Shown: positions 34,107-43,158, numbered from the stretch's first letter. The stretch is DNA of 64,000 nucleotides from Bradyrhizobium genosp. L (GCF_015624485.1 NZ_CP061378.1:7217501-7281500), one strand, 5' to 3'. Program-made: numbers and translations. The notes: a model not told the origin generated them from the sequence alone.

Positions 34107-34685
34107 ATGTCCAAACGCCTGTTCGCCGTATCCGCCCTCGTCGCCGCTCTCGGCATCGGCGGCGCCGTTATCCCGGGTCTTTGCTCGGAGGCCGATGCGC
34201 CGGCGCGGCCGGTGACCTTTGCCGCGGCGGCCACGGCCGGGCAAAGCCAGACCGCGCCCGATTTCGTCGGCATCAGCAACTGGTTCAACTCGCAGCCGCT
34301 GAAGCTTGCCGATCTGCGCGGCAAGGTCGTGGTGGTCGATTTCTGGACCTATGGCTGCGTCAACTGCGTCAACACGCTGCCGCATGTCACCGAACTTTAC
34401 TCAAAGTATCGGGATCGCGGCCTCGTCGTGATCGGCGTGCACACGCCGGAATTCCCGTTCGAGCACTCCGCCTCCAACGTCCAGGCGGCGCTGAAGCGCC
34501 ACGGCATCCTCTATCCGGTGGCGCAGGACAACAGCTCCAAAACCTGGGACGCTTACCGCAACCAGTATTGGCCGGCACAATACATCATCGACCAGAACGG
34601 CAAGATCGTCTTTCAGCATGCCGGCGAAGGCCAGTATGACGAGATCGACCGCACCGTCGCACGGCTGCTGAACGCCAACAGTTGA
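34107..34685 (+). CDS. Exported thioredoxin-like (TlpA/DipZ-type) protein
   Basis: A 192-residue redoxin with an N-terminal signal or anchor segment (about 4-22). The thioredoxin fold begins near residue 50. The active site is WTYGCVNCVN, with Cys84 and Cys87 (CVNC in place of the common CGPC or CPPC). The conserved cis-Pro is in QYWPAQYIID. The spacing of 21 bp from the CcdA-like gene and an AAGGAGG Shine-Dalgarno before ATG 34107 point to one operon. It probably receives electrons from that protein and reduces periplasmic disulfides, for example apocytochromes. Confidence 0.88.
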   Translation: MSKRLFAVSALVAALGIGGAVIPGLCSEADAPARPVTFAAAATAGQSQTAPDFVGISNWFNSQPLKLADLRGKVVVVDFWTYGCVNCVNTLPHVTELYSKYRDRGLVVIGVHTPEFPFEHSASNVQAALKRHGILYPVAQDNSSKTWDAYRNQYWPAQYIIDQNGKIVFQHAGEGQYDEIDRTVARLLNANS

Positions 34686-34759
34686 TTTGGACAATCCGCC
34701 CCGTATTGTCGTCATCCCCGGCGTGGTAGGCTCCGCGCCGGGTCGACAACAGATGGTGC

Positions 34760-36172
34760 GTGATGTTCGGAGGCTGGGATGCCGTCGCGCTCGCCCGGGC
34801 GCAGTTCGCTTTCACGATGTCGTTTCACATCGTGTTTCCCGCATTCTCGATCGGGCTTGCGAGTTTTCTCGCGGTGCTCGAAGCGCTGTGGCTGATCACC
34901 AAGCGCGAAGTCTTCATCAGCCTGTTCCAATACTGGCTGAAGATCTTTGCGGTCGCCTTCGGCATGGGCGTGGTGTCGGGCATCGTGATGTCCTACCAGT
35001 TCGGCACCAACTGGGCGGCCTTCGCCGACAAGACCGGGCCGGTGATCGGCCCTCTGATGGCCTATGAGGTCTTGACCGCGTTCTTCCTCGAGGCCGGCTT
35101 CCTCGGGGTGATGCTGTTCGGGCTGGAGCGCGTCGGTCCCAGGCTGCATTTCGTCGCGACATTGATGGTCGCGACCGGCACGCTGATCTCGGCGTTCTGG
35201 ATCCTGTCGGCCAATTCATGGATGCAGACGCCGACGGGCTATGCCGTGAATGCCGACGGGCAGTTCGTCGCCGCCGACTGGCTGAAGCTGATCTTCAATC
35301 CGTCCTTCCCTTACCGACTCGTGCACATGGTGCTGGCGGCCTATCTCACGACGTCGCTGGTCGTCGGCGCAGTCGGTGCCTGGCATCTCCTGCGTGATCC
35401 GCACCTCGCCGGTCCCCGCGTGATGTTCTCGATGGCGATGTGGATGGCCACGCTGGTGGCGCCGATCCAGATCCTGGCCGGCGATCAGCACGGGCTCAAC
35501 ACGCTGGAGCATCAGCCGGCCAAGGTGATGGCGATGGAAGGCCACTTCCAGAGCCACCCGAACGGCGCGCCGCTGGTGCTGTTCGGCTGGCCCGACATGG
35601 CGGACGCCAAGGTGAAATACGCCATCGAGGTGCCGAAGCTGTCGTCGCTGATCCTCAAGCATGACATCGACGCGCCGCTGAAGGGTCTCGACACCGTGCC
35701 GCGGGAAAACTGGCCGCCGGTGCCGATCACCTTCTGGGCATTCCGTATCATGGTCGGGCTCGGCTTCCTGATCATGGGGCTCGGCCTGCTCAGCCTGCTG
35801 ATGCGCGTGCGCGGAAAACTGTATCAGTCCGAGCTGCTGCACCGCTTCGCGGTCGCGATGGGGCCGGCCGGCTTCATCGCGGTGCTCGCGGGCTGGATCA
35901 CCACGGAGACCGGACGGCAGCCGTTCACGGTCTACGGCGTGTTGCGCACCGCCGACTCCGTCTCGCCGCTGGCCGCGCCCGCGGTCGCCTCCTCGCTGAT
36001 CGCCTTCATCATCGTCTATTTCACCGTCTTCATCGCCGGCGTGGTCTACATCCTCCGGCTGATGGCGCAGCCGCCGCAGCCCGGCGAGCAAGGCCCGCCG
36101 ACCACCATCCCTGCCCGCGCCGCCGGTATCACGCCGGCGCCGGCCGCAGCCGCAGCGGAGGCCACGCAATGA
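34760..36172 (+). CDS. cydA: Cytochrome bd-type ubiquinol oxidase subunit I (CioA type)
   Basis: Subunit I of a bd-type quinol oxidase, which reduces O2 to water without proton pumping. The 470-residue protein has about nine membrane segments. The heme-ligand His is in MSFHIVFPAFSIG (His23), the conserved GTNWAAFADKTGPVIGPLMAYEV segment is present at about 85-107, and ILAGDQHGLNTLEHQPAKVMAMEG lies near 240-260. The Q-loop is short, as in the cyanide-insensitive (CioA) subgroup. The last 40 residues are Pro/Ala-rich. It overlaps cydB by four bases (ATGA). Confidence 0.94.
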   Translation: MMFGGWDAVALARAQFAFTMSFHIVFPAFSIGLASFLAVLEALWLITKREVFISLFQYWLKIFAVAFGMGVVSGIVMSYQFGTNWAAFADKTGPVIGPLMAYEVLTAFFLEAGFLGVMLFGLERVGPRLHFVATLMVATGTLISAFWILSANSWMQTPTGYAVNADGQFVAADWLKLIFNPSFPYRLVHMVLAAYLTTSLVVGAVGAWHLLRDPHLAGPRVMFSMAMWMATLVAPIQILAGDQHGLNTLEHQPAKVMAMEGHFQSHPNGAPLVLFGWPDMADAKVKYAIEVPKLSSLILKHDIDAPLKGLDTVPRENWPPVPITFWAFRIMVGLGFLIMGLGLLSLLMRVRGKLYQSELLHRFAVAMGPAGFIAVLAGWITTETGRQPFTVYGVLRTADSVSPLAAPAVASSLIAFIIVYFTVFIAGVVYILRLMAQPPQPGEQGPPTTIPARAAGITPAPAAAAAEATQ

Positions 36173-37185
36173 GCCTTCCCGTCGACCTCGCCACGCTCTG
36201 GGCCTTCATCATCGCGTTTGCCGTGTTCGTCTATGTCGTGATGGACGGTTTCGATCTCGGCCTCGGCATCCTGTTTCCGCTGTTCCCGCAAAAGGCCGAC
36301 CGCGACGTCATCATGAACACGGTGGCGCCGGTGTGGGACGGCAACGAGACCTGGCTGGTGCTCGGCGGCGGCGGCATGATGGCGGCGTTTCCGCTGGCCT
36401 ATGCGGTGCTGATGCCGGCGCTCTACACGCCGATCATTGCAATGCTGCTCGGCCTCGTGTTCCGCGGCGTCGCCTTCGAATTCCGCTGGCGGACGCGCAA
36501 GACCAGCAACACCAACAAATGGGACATCGCCTTTACCGGCGGCTCGCTGGTCGCGACATTGGCGCAGGGCATTGCGCTCGGCGCCGTCCTGCAAGGCGTT
36601 CATGTCGAAGGGCGGCACTACGGTGGCGGCTGGTGGGACTGGCTGACCCCGTTCAGCATCCTGACCGGCGTCGCGCTGGTGATCGGCTATGCGCTGTTGG
36701 GTGCGACCTGGCTGGTGATGAAGACCGAAGGCGGATTGCGTGAGCGTTCCTACGTGTTGAGCTGGGTGCTGCTGATCGCGATGCTGTGCGCGATCGGCGT
36801 GGTCAGCCTGGCGACTCCGTTCCTCGCCGTGCAGTACACCCATCGCTGGTTCGCCTGGCCGAACATCATCCTGACCGCGCCGGTGCCGATCGCGGTCGCC
36901 GCCGTCACGGCGCTGCTGCTGCGGGCGCTCAGCAACCGCTACGATTTGCAGCCGTTCTTCCTGACGCTCCTGCTGTTCGCGCTGTCCTATGCCGGGCTCG
37001 GCATCAGCATGTATCCCTACATCGTGCCGCAGAGCATCACGATCTGGCAGGCGGCGGCTCCCGAGAACAGCCAGGTCTTCATGCTGTTCGGGGTCTCGGT
37101 GCTGATCCCGCTGATCCTCGGCTACACCGGCTGGGCCTATTGGGTGTTCCGCGGCAAGGTGCGGCCCGGCCACGGGTATCACTGA
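36169..37185 (+). CDS. cydB: Cytochrome bd-type ubiquinol oxidase subunit II (CioB type)
   Basis: Subunit II of the same oxidase. The 338-residue protein starts with LWAFIIAFAVFVYVVMDGFDLG, the family N-terminus with the conserved DGFDLG, followed by VWDGNETWLVLGGGGMMAAFP at about 54-74. Eight membrane segments are visible. It overlaps cydA by four bases and its stop overlaps the start of the next tiny gene. CydDC exporter genes are not in the window. Confidence 0.94.
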   Translation: MSLPVDLATLWAFIIAFAVFVYVVMDGFDLGLGILFPLFPQKADRDVIMNTVAPVWDGNETWLVLGGGGMMAAFPLAYAVLMPALYTPIIAMLLGLVFRGVAFEFRWRTRKTSNTNKWDIAFTGGSLVATLAQGIALGAVLQGVHVEGRHYGGGWWDWLTPFSILTGVALVIGYALLGATWLVMKTEGGLRERSYVLSWVLLIAMLCAIGVVSLATPFLAVQYTHRWFAWPNIILTAPVPIAVAAVTALLLRALSNRYDLQPFFLTLLLFALSYAGLGISMYPYIVPQSITIWQAAAPENSQVFMLFGVSVLIPLILGYTGWAYWVFRGKVRPGHGYH

Positions 37186-37313
37186 TGCCGCCGGATCCGC
37201 CGCTGCGCCCGCTCGGCCAGCGCCTGCTGTGGTTTGTCGCGCTGTGGCTCGGCGGGGTCGGGACCGTGACCTTGGTCTCATTCATCTTGCGGCTCTGGAT
37301 TGCGCCGAAATGA
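37185..37313 (+). CDS. DUF2474 small membrane protein, CydX-like
   Basis: A 42-residue peptide with one membrane segment (LWFVALWLGGVGTVTLVSFIL, about 14-34) and a basic N-terminal part. Small DUF2474 proteins are often encoded directly after cioAB/cydAB and are thought to act like CydX, stabilising the oxidase. Its ATG shares a base with the cydB stop (TGATG), so it is translationally coupled. Its small size makes it easy to miss. Confidence 0.85.
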   Translation: MPPDPPLRPLGQRLLWFVALWLGGVGTVTLVSFILRLWIAPK

Positions 37314-37472
37314 GTCGCATGACATCGGCGCCGGTGACAAAAAATCAAAGTATTCCCAGTGATATACTGGCCGAGCCCGCCCCAAACTTGCCATCAAGCT
37401 GCCGCTGAGATTTGATGCTGCCGTGATTTGGGCGGGGCAAGCATTGGCGACGCCAACAAGGAGAGCTTTGCA

Positions 37473-38066
37473 ATGACGAAACTTCGTCACCTGGTCTGGA
37501 TGTTGATCGCTGCGTTCTCGCTCGTGCTATCGACATCGCAAGGCTTTGCGCAGAGCCGCCCTGATGCCGACGAGCCCGGACTGGTCCCCGACGCGAACTA
37601 CCAGCTCGATCCGGAATGGCAGAAGCAGGTGGTGTACTACCGCACCAACGAGGCGCCGGGCACCATCATCATCTCGACGGCCGAACGCCATCTCTACCTC
37701 GTGGAGGGCAACGGCCGGGCGCTCCGCTACGGCATCGGCGTCGGCCGCGACGGCTTTCAGTGGCAGGGCCTGGTGAACATCACCCGCAAGGCGGAATGGC
37801 CCGACTGGACGCCGCCGCCGGAAATGATCGCGCGCCAGCCCTATCTGCCCCGCTTCATGGCCGGCGGCCCGGGCAATCCGCTCGGCGCCCGCGCCATGTA
37901 TCTCGGCACCACCGTCTACCGCATCCACGGCACCAACCAGCCCGACACCATCGGTACCGCGATCTCCTCCGGCTGCTTCCGCCTGGTCAACGCCGACGTG
38001 GCCGACCTCTATGACCGCGTCCCGGTCGGCACCAAGGTGATCATCCGGCAGAAACCGCAACTCTAG
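37473..38066 (+). CDS. L,D-transpeptidase (YkuD domain), exported
   Basis: A 197-residue protein with a Sec signal peptide (hydrophobic 8-25, cleavage likely after GFAQ). The YkuD domain carries the catalytic signature HGTNQPDTIGTAISSGCFRL, with the active-site Cys in SSGCFR and the upstream His in IHGTN. L,D-transpeptidases form 3-3 cross-links or attach outer-membrane proteins to peptidoglycan in the periplasm. Start ATG 37473 has AAGGAG at 37458-37463, nine bases upstream. Bradyrhizobia encode many such proteins, so the specific role is unknown. Confidence 0.92.
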   Translation: MTKLRHLVWMLIAAFSLVLSTSQGFAQSRPDADEPGLVPDANYQLDPEWQKQVVYYRTNEAPGTIIISTAERHLYLVEGNGRALRYGIGVGRDGFQWQGLVNITRKAEWPDWTPPPEMIARQPYLPRFMAGGPGNPLGARAMYLGTTVYRIHGTNQPDTIGTAISSGCFRLVNADVADLYDRVPVGTKVIIRQKPQL

Positions 38067-38122
38067 CCGCAAGCCCGCTTCGAGAGCCCTCCCTTTTCCC
38101 GATCCATCGCGAGAGAGAACCC

Positions 38123-39160
38123 ATGCGTACATTTCGAGGCGGCCTGACGATCGGGCTCGCGGTCGCCGTGCTGATCGCGGCCGCTGCCATCACCTATGAG
38201 CGCTACGACACAAGGACGCTGAAGCGCACCATCCGCCGCGGCGAGGTGCTGTGCGGCGTCAACAAGGGCCTGCCGGGCTTCTCGATTCCGGACGACAAGG
38301 GCAACTGGAGCGGCTTCGACGTCGACTTCTGCCGCGCCGTGGCCTCCGCGATCTTCGACGACCCGACCAAAGCGAAATTCGTCCCGCTCGACGCCAGCGA
38401 GCGCTTCAAGGAGCTGCAAGCCCGCAAGGTCGACATCCTCTCGCGCAACTCCACCTGGAGCATGTCGCGCGAGGTCAATTACGACCTGTATTTCCCGGCG
38501 GTCGCCTATTATGACGGCCAGGGCTTCATGATCCCGCGCGGGCGTAACATCGATACCGCGCTCGGTCTCGACGGCAGCAAGGTCTGCGTGCAGTCCAACA
38601 CCACGACCCAGCTCAACCTCGCCGACTATTTCCGTGCCAACAACATGAAGTACACGGAGATGAAGTTCGACAAGCTCGACGACGTCGTGAAAGCCTATGA
38701 TTCCGGCCAGTGCGACACGCTGACCTCGGATGCCTCCCAGCTCTACGCGCTCCGCCTCAACCTCTCGAAGCCGAGCGATCACATGATCCTGGCCGACATC
38801 ATCTCCAAGGAGCCCCTGGCACCGGTGGTGCGGCTGCGCGACGACGACTGGATGATGATCGTGAAGTGGACGCTCTACGCCATGATCAACGCGGAAGAGC
38901 TCGGCATCACCTCGAAGAACATCGACGAGGCGCTGAAGTCGAAGAAGCCCGAAGTGATGCGGCTGGTCGGCACCGAAGGCACCTATGGCGAGGACCTCGG
39001 CCTGACCAAGGACTGGGCGGTGCGCATCATCCGGCATGTCGGCAATTACGGCGAGGTCTACGACCGCAACGTCGGCGCCGACTCCAAGCTCAAGATCCCG
39101 CGCGGCATGAACCAGTTGTGGAATGCCGGCGGCGTGCAATACGCGCCGCCGATCAGATAA
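38123..39160 (+). CDS. Amino-acid ABC transporter substrate-binding protein (AapJ-like), orphan
   Basis: A 345-residue periplasmic binding protein of the general L-amino-acid type. It has an N-terminal export segment (about 8-22), then GEVLCGVNKGLPGFSIPDDKGNWSGFDVDFCRAVA (split here as two adjacent motifs), VDILSRNSTWSMSREV and CDTLTSDASQLYALR, all typical of AapJ. Unlike a normal aap operon, no permease or ATPase gene follows; a family A repeat and then acyl-CoA dehydrogenase genes come next. It may feed a transporter encoded elsewhere or act as a sensor. Confidence 0.88.
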   Translation: MRTFRGGLTIGLAVAVLIAAAAITYERYDTRTLKRTIRRGEVLCGVNKGLPGFSIPDDKGNWSGFDVDFCRAVASAIFDDPTKAKFVPLDASERFKELQARKVDILSRNSTWSMSREVNYDLYFPAVAYYDGQGFMIPRGRNIDTALGLDGSKVCVQSNTTTQLNLADYFRANNMKYTEMKFDKLDDVVKAYDSGQCDTLTSDASQLYALRLNLSKPSDHMILADIISKEPLAPVVRLRDDDWMMIVKWTLYAMINAEELGITSKNIDEALKSKKPEVMRLVGTEGTYGEDLGLTKDWAVRIIRHVGNYGEVYDRNVGADSKLKIPRGMNQLWNAGGVQYAPPIR

Positions 39161-39169
39161 AAATCACCA

Positions 39170-39277
39170 CTGTCGTCCTCCGCGAAAGCGGGGGACCCAG
39201 TATTCCAGAGACAGTTATCCTTGAGCCGATAGGCCTCGGCGTACTGGGTCGCCCGGTCAAGCCGGGCGATGACACCG
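39170..39277. repeat. Palindromic doublet, family A (gene-less)
   Basis: The left hairpin starts CTGTCGTCCTCCGCGAAAGC, then GGGGGACCCAGTATTCCAGAG; the right is CGGCGTACTGGGTCGCCCGG, then CAAGCCGGGCGATGACACC. It lies between the convergent binding-protein and acyl-CoA dehydrogenase genes. Confidence 0.85.
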
Positions 39278-39301
39278 CGTTTGTGGCCGGCTGCGTGGAC
39301 C

Positions 39302-40441
39302 TCAATACCCCTTGCCGCGCGCCAATTGATCCGCGTGGAAATTGGCATCGCCGAACAGTTCCTGGCAGACCCGGGCGCGCTTCATGAAGAAGCCGATGTC
39401 GAACTGGTCGGTCATACCCATGCCGCCATGCATCTGCACGCCCTCCTGCACCGCCCGCGTCGCCGTGGTGCCGGCGCGTGCCTTGGCGACCGACACCGCA
39501 TTCGCGGCCTTCTCGACATCGGCATCGAGCGCCTGCAGCGCCTTCAGCACGGCCGCGCGCGTGATCTCGATGTCGATATAGAGCTCGGCGGCGCGATGCT
39601 GCAGCGCCTGGAATTCGCCGATCGCCTTGCCGAACTGCTTGCGTTCCTTGAGATAGGTCACGGTGCGGCCGAACACCTCCTCGCTCAGGCCGACCATTTC
39701 GGAAGCGACCGCGCCGCGGCCGATATTGAGCACGCCTTCGAGCAGTCCGAAGCCCTGGTCGACCTCGCCGAGCACGCTGTCGGCATCAACCTCGACATTG
39801 TCGAACACGATGCGCGCCGCATTGTGCGAATCGACCATCGCGGTGTGCTCGACGGCGAGCCCCTTCGCCTTCGGATCGACCAGGAAAAGGGTCAACCCGT
39901 TGCTATCGCCGGCGCCGCCTGCCGTGCGCGCCGCGACGATCAAGAGATCGGCCGTGTGGCCGTCGACGACAAACGCCTTGTCGCCCGAGAGCTTGAACCC
40001 GTTGCCGGCGCGCGCGGCCTGCAACTTGGTTTGCAGCGGGCGGTGCTTTGCGCCCTCGTCGACCGCGAACGCCGCAAGCAATGAGCCGTCTGAAATGCCA
40101 GGCAAATACTGCGCCTGCTGCGCCTCGCTGCCGCCGCGCGCCAGCGCCGATGCCGCGACCACCGAGGTCGCAAGGAACGGCGACGGCATCAGGGTGCGGC
40201 CGATCTCCTCCATCACGATGCCGGCCTCGACACAGCCGAGCCCGCTGCCGCCGAATTTTTCCGGCACCAGCAGGCCGGAGAAGCCCATCTCGGCGAAGGT
40301 CTTCCAGAGCTCGCGGGAGAAGCCGGTGGCATCCTTGCCGTCGCGCAGCGCGCGTAGATGCGACACCGGCGCCTTGTCGCTGATGAGGCCGCGCGCACTG
40401 TCGCGCAGCATGGTTTGTTCTTCGGTGAGGACGAGGGCCAT
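39302..40441 (-). CDS. Acyl-CoA dehydrogenase family protein (379 aa)
   Basis: A flavoprotein of the acyl-CoA dehydrogenase fold: helical N-terminal domain, central beta domain around LSGDKAFVVDGHTADLLIVAAR (about 150-172), and C-terminal helical domain with LKERKQFGKAIGEFQALQHRAAEL (about 260-283) and VQMHGGMGMTDQFDIG near 345. It is encoded just downstream of a second member of the family, with a repeat between them. Such pairs often form heteromeric alpha2beta2 enzymes in steroid or branched-chain degradation. The substrate is not apparent. Confidence 0.92.
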   Translation of the reverse strand: MALVLTEEQTMLRDSARGLISDKAPVSHLRALRDGKDATGFSRELWKTFAEMGFSGLLVPEKFGGSGLGCVEAGIVMEEIGRTLMPSPFLATSVVAASALARGGSEAQQAQYLPGISDGSLLAAFAVDEGAKHRPLQTKLQAARAGNGFKLSGDKAFVVDGHTADLLIVAARTAGGAGDSNGLTLFLVDPKAKGLAVEHTAMVDSHNAARIVFDNVEVDADSVLGEVDQGFGLLEGVLNIGRGAVASEMVGLSEEVFGRTVTYLKERKQFGKAIGEFQALQHRAAELYIDIEITRAAVLKALQALDADVEKAANAVSVAKARAGTTATRAVQEGVQMHGGMGMTDQFDIGFFMKRARVCQELFGDANFHADQLARGKGY

Positions 40442-40480
40442 GGATGGGTTCCGCTCTTCGATAGTTCAGACGATGTTGAA

Positions 40481-40584
40481 TGCGTCATTCCGGGATGGCC
40501 CGAAGGGCCAGGCCCGGAATCCATACCCCCGATCGTGGTTATGGATTCCGGGCTCGCGACTGCGTCGCGCCCCGGAATGACGCA
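40481..40584. repeat. Palindromic doublet, family C
   Basis: TGCGTCATTCCGGG at the left end is the exact inverse of CCCGGAATGACGCA at the right, with GGAATCCAT / ATGGATTCC inside. The whole unit is a nested inverted repeat of about 100 bp, between the two acyl-CoA dehydrogenase genes. Its sequence differs from families A and B. Confidence 0.85.
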
Positions 40585-40599
40585 TGGTGAAATTGCGCT

Positions 40600-41784
40600 T
40601 CACGCCCCCGGCAGATCCAGGATGCGTTTCGCCACGATGCCGAGCATCACCTCCGACGTGCCGCCCTCGATCGAGTTGGCCTTGGTGCGCAGCCAGGCGC
40701 GCGGGCGGGCGCCGCCGCGGGAGCGGTCGCTCTCCCATTCCAGCGCGTCGATGCCGCCGGCCGACATCAGGATCTCGTAGCGGCGCTTGTTGAGCTCGGT
40801 GCCGTAATATTTCATCGCCGAGGAGAACGCCGGATGCGACTGGCCCGCCTTGGCAAGATCGACCGCTCGCTCCGCAGCCGCGGCAAGCGCGGCCTCGTCG
40901 ACCTCGAAGCTCGCGATCTGGCTGCGCAGCTGCGCATCGTCGAGCCTGCCTTGCGCATCCGCACCGACCGAGTCGGCCGCGATCTGGCCGAGCGGCCGGC
41001 CGACGCCGCGCTCGCCCATGCCCGAGATCATCGCGCGCTCATGCTGCAGCAGGTATTTCGCGACATCCCAGCCGCGATTGACGGTGCCCACGACATGCGA
41101 CTTCGGCACGCGAACGTTATCGAAGAAGGTTTCGCAGAACGGCGAATAGCCGGAGATCAGGAGAATCGGCTTGGTCGACACGCCTTTCGAGGCCATGTCG
41201 AACAGAATGAAACTGATGCCGTCATGCTTCTTCGCGGCCGGATCGGTCCGCACCAGGCAGAAGATCCAGTCGGCATAGTTGGCATAGGAGGTCCAGATCT
41301 TCTGGCCGTTGATGACGTAGTCGTCGCCGTCGCCGACCGCGCGGGTCTGCAGCGAGGCGAGATCGGAGCCGGCGTTCGGCTCGGAATAGCCCTGGCACCA
41401 GCGGATCAGGCCCGCGGTGATCTTGGGCAAATGCTCCTTCTTCTGCTCCTCGGTGCCGTATTTCAGCAGCGCCGGCCCGAGCATCGAGATGCCGAACGAG
41501 GTCAGCGGCTGCCGCGCGCCCATTGCGGCCATCTCCTGGCGCACGATCTTGGCCTCCTCGCCGTCGAGGCCGCCGCCGCCATATTCCCTGGGCCAGTGCG
41601 GCACGGTCCAGCCCTTGTCGCGCATCCGCTCGAACCAGACGCGCTGCGCGTCGGACGAAAATTTGGTGTTGCGGCCGCCCCAGAAGGTGTCGCCATCCGA
41701 GGTCATCGGTTTGCGCATCTCGGGAGGGCAGTTCTGCTCGAGCCAGGCGCGGGTCTCGCTGCGGAATCTTTCGAGGTCAGCCAT
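40600..41784 (-). CDS. Acyl-CoA dehydrogenase family protein (394 aa)
   Basis: A second acyl-CoA dehydrogenase. The central domain motif is RWCQGYSEPNAGSDLASLQTR (about 128-148), followed by INGQKIWTSYANYADWIFCLVRTD. The C-terminal part has RSRGGARPRAWLRTKANSIEGGTSEVMLGIVAKRIL; SIEGGTSEV is the typical FAD-contact region. The start MADLERFRSETRAWLEQN is a standard N-terminus. It precedes the 379-aa member in the same direction, so both may form one complex. A CMD-family gene is divergent upstream. Confidence 0.93.
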   Translation of the reverse strand: MADLERFRSETRAWLEQNCPPEMRKPMTSDGDTFWGGRNTKFSSDAQRVWFERMRDKGWTVPHWPREYGGGGLDGEEAKIVRQEMAAMGARQPLTSFGISMLGPALLKYGTEEQKKEHLPKITAGLIRWCQGYSEPNAGSDLASLQTRAVGDGDDYVINGQKIWTSYANYADWIFCLVRTDPAAKKHDGISFILFDMASKGVSTKPILLISGYSPFCETFFDNVRVPKSHVVGTVNRGWDVAKYLLQHERAMISGMGERGVGRPLGQIAADSVGADAQGRLDDAQLRSQIASFEVDEAALAAAAERAVDLAKAGQSHPAFSSAMKYYGTELNKRRYEILMSAGGIDALEWESDRSRGGARPRAWLRTKANSIEGGTSEVMLGIVAKRILDLPGA

Positions 41785-41950
41785 GGTGCGTTTCCGGTCA
41801 AATCGACGAATTGGGAATCGACCTTAGCCACCACCTCGTGGAATTCAATATGTCTCGCGGCCGCGCCATGCTCTGGCGCCGGTGGTCACCGCGCACCATC
41901 GGGTGTATCGGCGAGGTGGGGTAACGATTGAAAAACAAGAGGAAACGGAC

Positions 41951-42496
41951 ATGCGGCTGAAGCTCCTTCCGCCTGGCGAAATGAACGCCGCACAAAAAGA
42001 AACCTACGACGAATCGATCGCCGGCAAACGCGGCGCCCCGCCGGCGCCAATGATGGCCTGGCTCAACAGTCCCGAGATGGCGCGGCACGCGACGCGGCTC
42101 GGCGAGGTGCTGCGCTTCGACACCGTATTTCCGGCCAAGCTTTCGGAGATCGCGATCCTCGTCACCGCGCGGCACTGGACCGCGCATTACGAATGGTACG
42201 CCCACAAGCGGCTCGCGCTGAAGGGCGGCCTCGATCCAAAAATCATCGAGGACATCCGCGTCCGCCGCACGCCGACTTTCGACGACCACAAGGCCAAAGT
42301 GATCTACGACGTCGCCAAAGCGCTGCACGAGGGCCACGGCCTGCCCAAGGCGCTCTATGACGAGGCCGTCGAAGTGCTGAGCCTGCGCGGCCTGGTCGAA
42401 ATCATCGGCCTCTGCGGCTACTACACGATGGTGTCGATGACGCTGAACACCTTCGAGTTCGAGCTGCCCGGCGGGGAGTTGTCGGAGCTGGCGTAG
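41951..42496 (+). CDS. Carboxymuconolactone decarboxylase family protein (181 aa)
   Basis: A CMD-like all-helical protein, 181 residues from ATG 41951 (MRLKLLPPGEMNAAQKETYD). The segment LSEIAILVTARHWTAHYEWYAH (about 66-87) holds the His-containing helix that in AhpD relatives contains CxxH; here the cysteines are absent, so peroxidase chemistry is unlikely. The alternative upstream start at 41882 overlaps the divergent promoter region. Many such proteins lie near acyl-CoA or aromatic catabolic genes, as here, and lack a known function. Confidence 0.82.
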   Translation: MRLKLLPPGEMNAAQKETYDESIAGKRGAPPAPMMAWLNSPEMARHATRLGEVLRFDTVFPAKLSEIAILVTARHWTAHYEWYAHKRLALKGGLDPKIIEDIRVRRTPTFDDHKAKVIYDVAKALHEGHGLPKALYDEAVEVLSLRGLVEIIGLCGYYTMVSMTLNTFEFELPGGELSELA

Positions 42497-42628
42497 CTCC
42501 ACCGATCAGGTTGCGTCCGGAAACGCTGCGTTTCAGGATCGATGGCTCGGGTGGCGGCCAATCCGGACTATATCAGCGCGAGAGGCCTGCCGTGACGGCA
42601 AGGCACTGACGCGAACGGAGCCGTGGGC

Positions 42629-43123
42629 ATGTCGCAAAATCCACCCATCATCGCGGGCACGCGGATCGGGCATGTCCACCTCAAGGTCGCCGATCTCGAC
42701 CGCGCGCTCGGCTTCTATTGCGGCGTGCTCGGCTTCGAATTGCAGCAGCGCATGGGCTCGGGTGCCGCGTTCATTTCGGCCGGCGGCTATCACCACCACA
42801 TCGGGCTCAACACCTGGGAGAGCAAGGGCGGCCGTCCCCCTCCATCAGGCACTACCGGCCTGTTCCACACCGCGATCCTCTATCCGACGCGCTCCTCGCT
42901 CGCCGACGCGCTGCACCGGGTGCTATCGGCCGGCATCGAGCTCGACGGCGCCAGCGACCATGGCGTCAGCCAGGCACTTTATCTGCGCGATCCCGACGAG
43001 AACGGCGTCGAGCTCTATTGGGATCGTCCCGAGGCCGAATGGCCGCGCGACGCCAACGGCGGGCTGGCGATGGTCACGCGGCGGCTGGACGTCGAGGACC
43101 TGCTGAAGCAGCGCGAGGCGTAA
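42629..43123 (+). CDS. VOC family (glyoxalase/extradiol dioxygenase-like) protein
   Basis: A 164-residue vicinal-oxygen-chelate protein. The N-terminal module is IGHVHLKVADLDRALGFYCGVLGFE (about 13-37) with the metal-binding His in HVHL. HHHIGLNTW follows at about 57-65, and the second half has the acidic ligand in DPDENGVELYWDRP (about 128-141). The pattern resembles the CatE group. Activity, whether isomerase, lyase or dioxygenase, cannot be told. ATG 42629 is favoured over GTG 42623 by Shine-Dalgarno spacing. Confidence 0.85.
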   Translation: MSQNPPIIAGTRIGHVHLKVADLDRALGFYCGVLGFELQQRMGSGAAFISAGGYHHHIGLNTWESKGGRPPPSGTTGLFHTAILYPTRSSLADALHRVLSAGIELDGASDHGVSQALYLRDPDENGVELYWDRPEAEWPRDANGGLAMVTRRLDVEDLLKQREA

Positions 43124-43158
43124 TTCCCTATCCCGGATTACGCTGTGCTCCATCCGGG

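Noticed and set aside
33390..34685. CcdA/TlpA-like pair as soxVW of the sox system
   Set aside because: Families are compatible, but the genes are 13 kb from the sox cluster and sit directly before cydAB, so naming them soxV and soxW is not justified.
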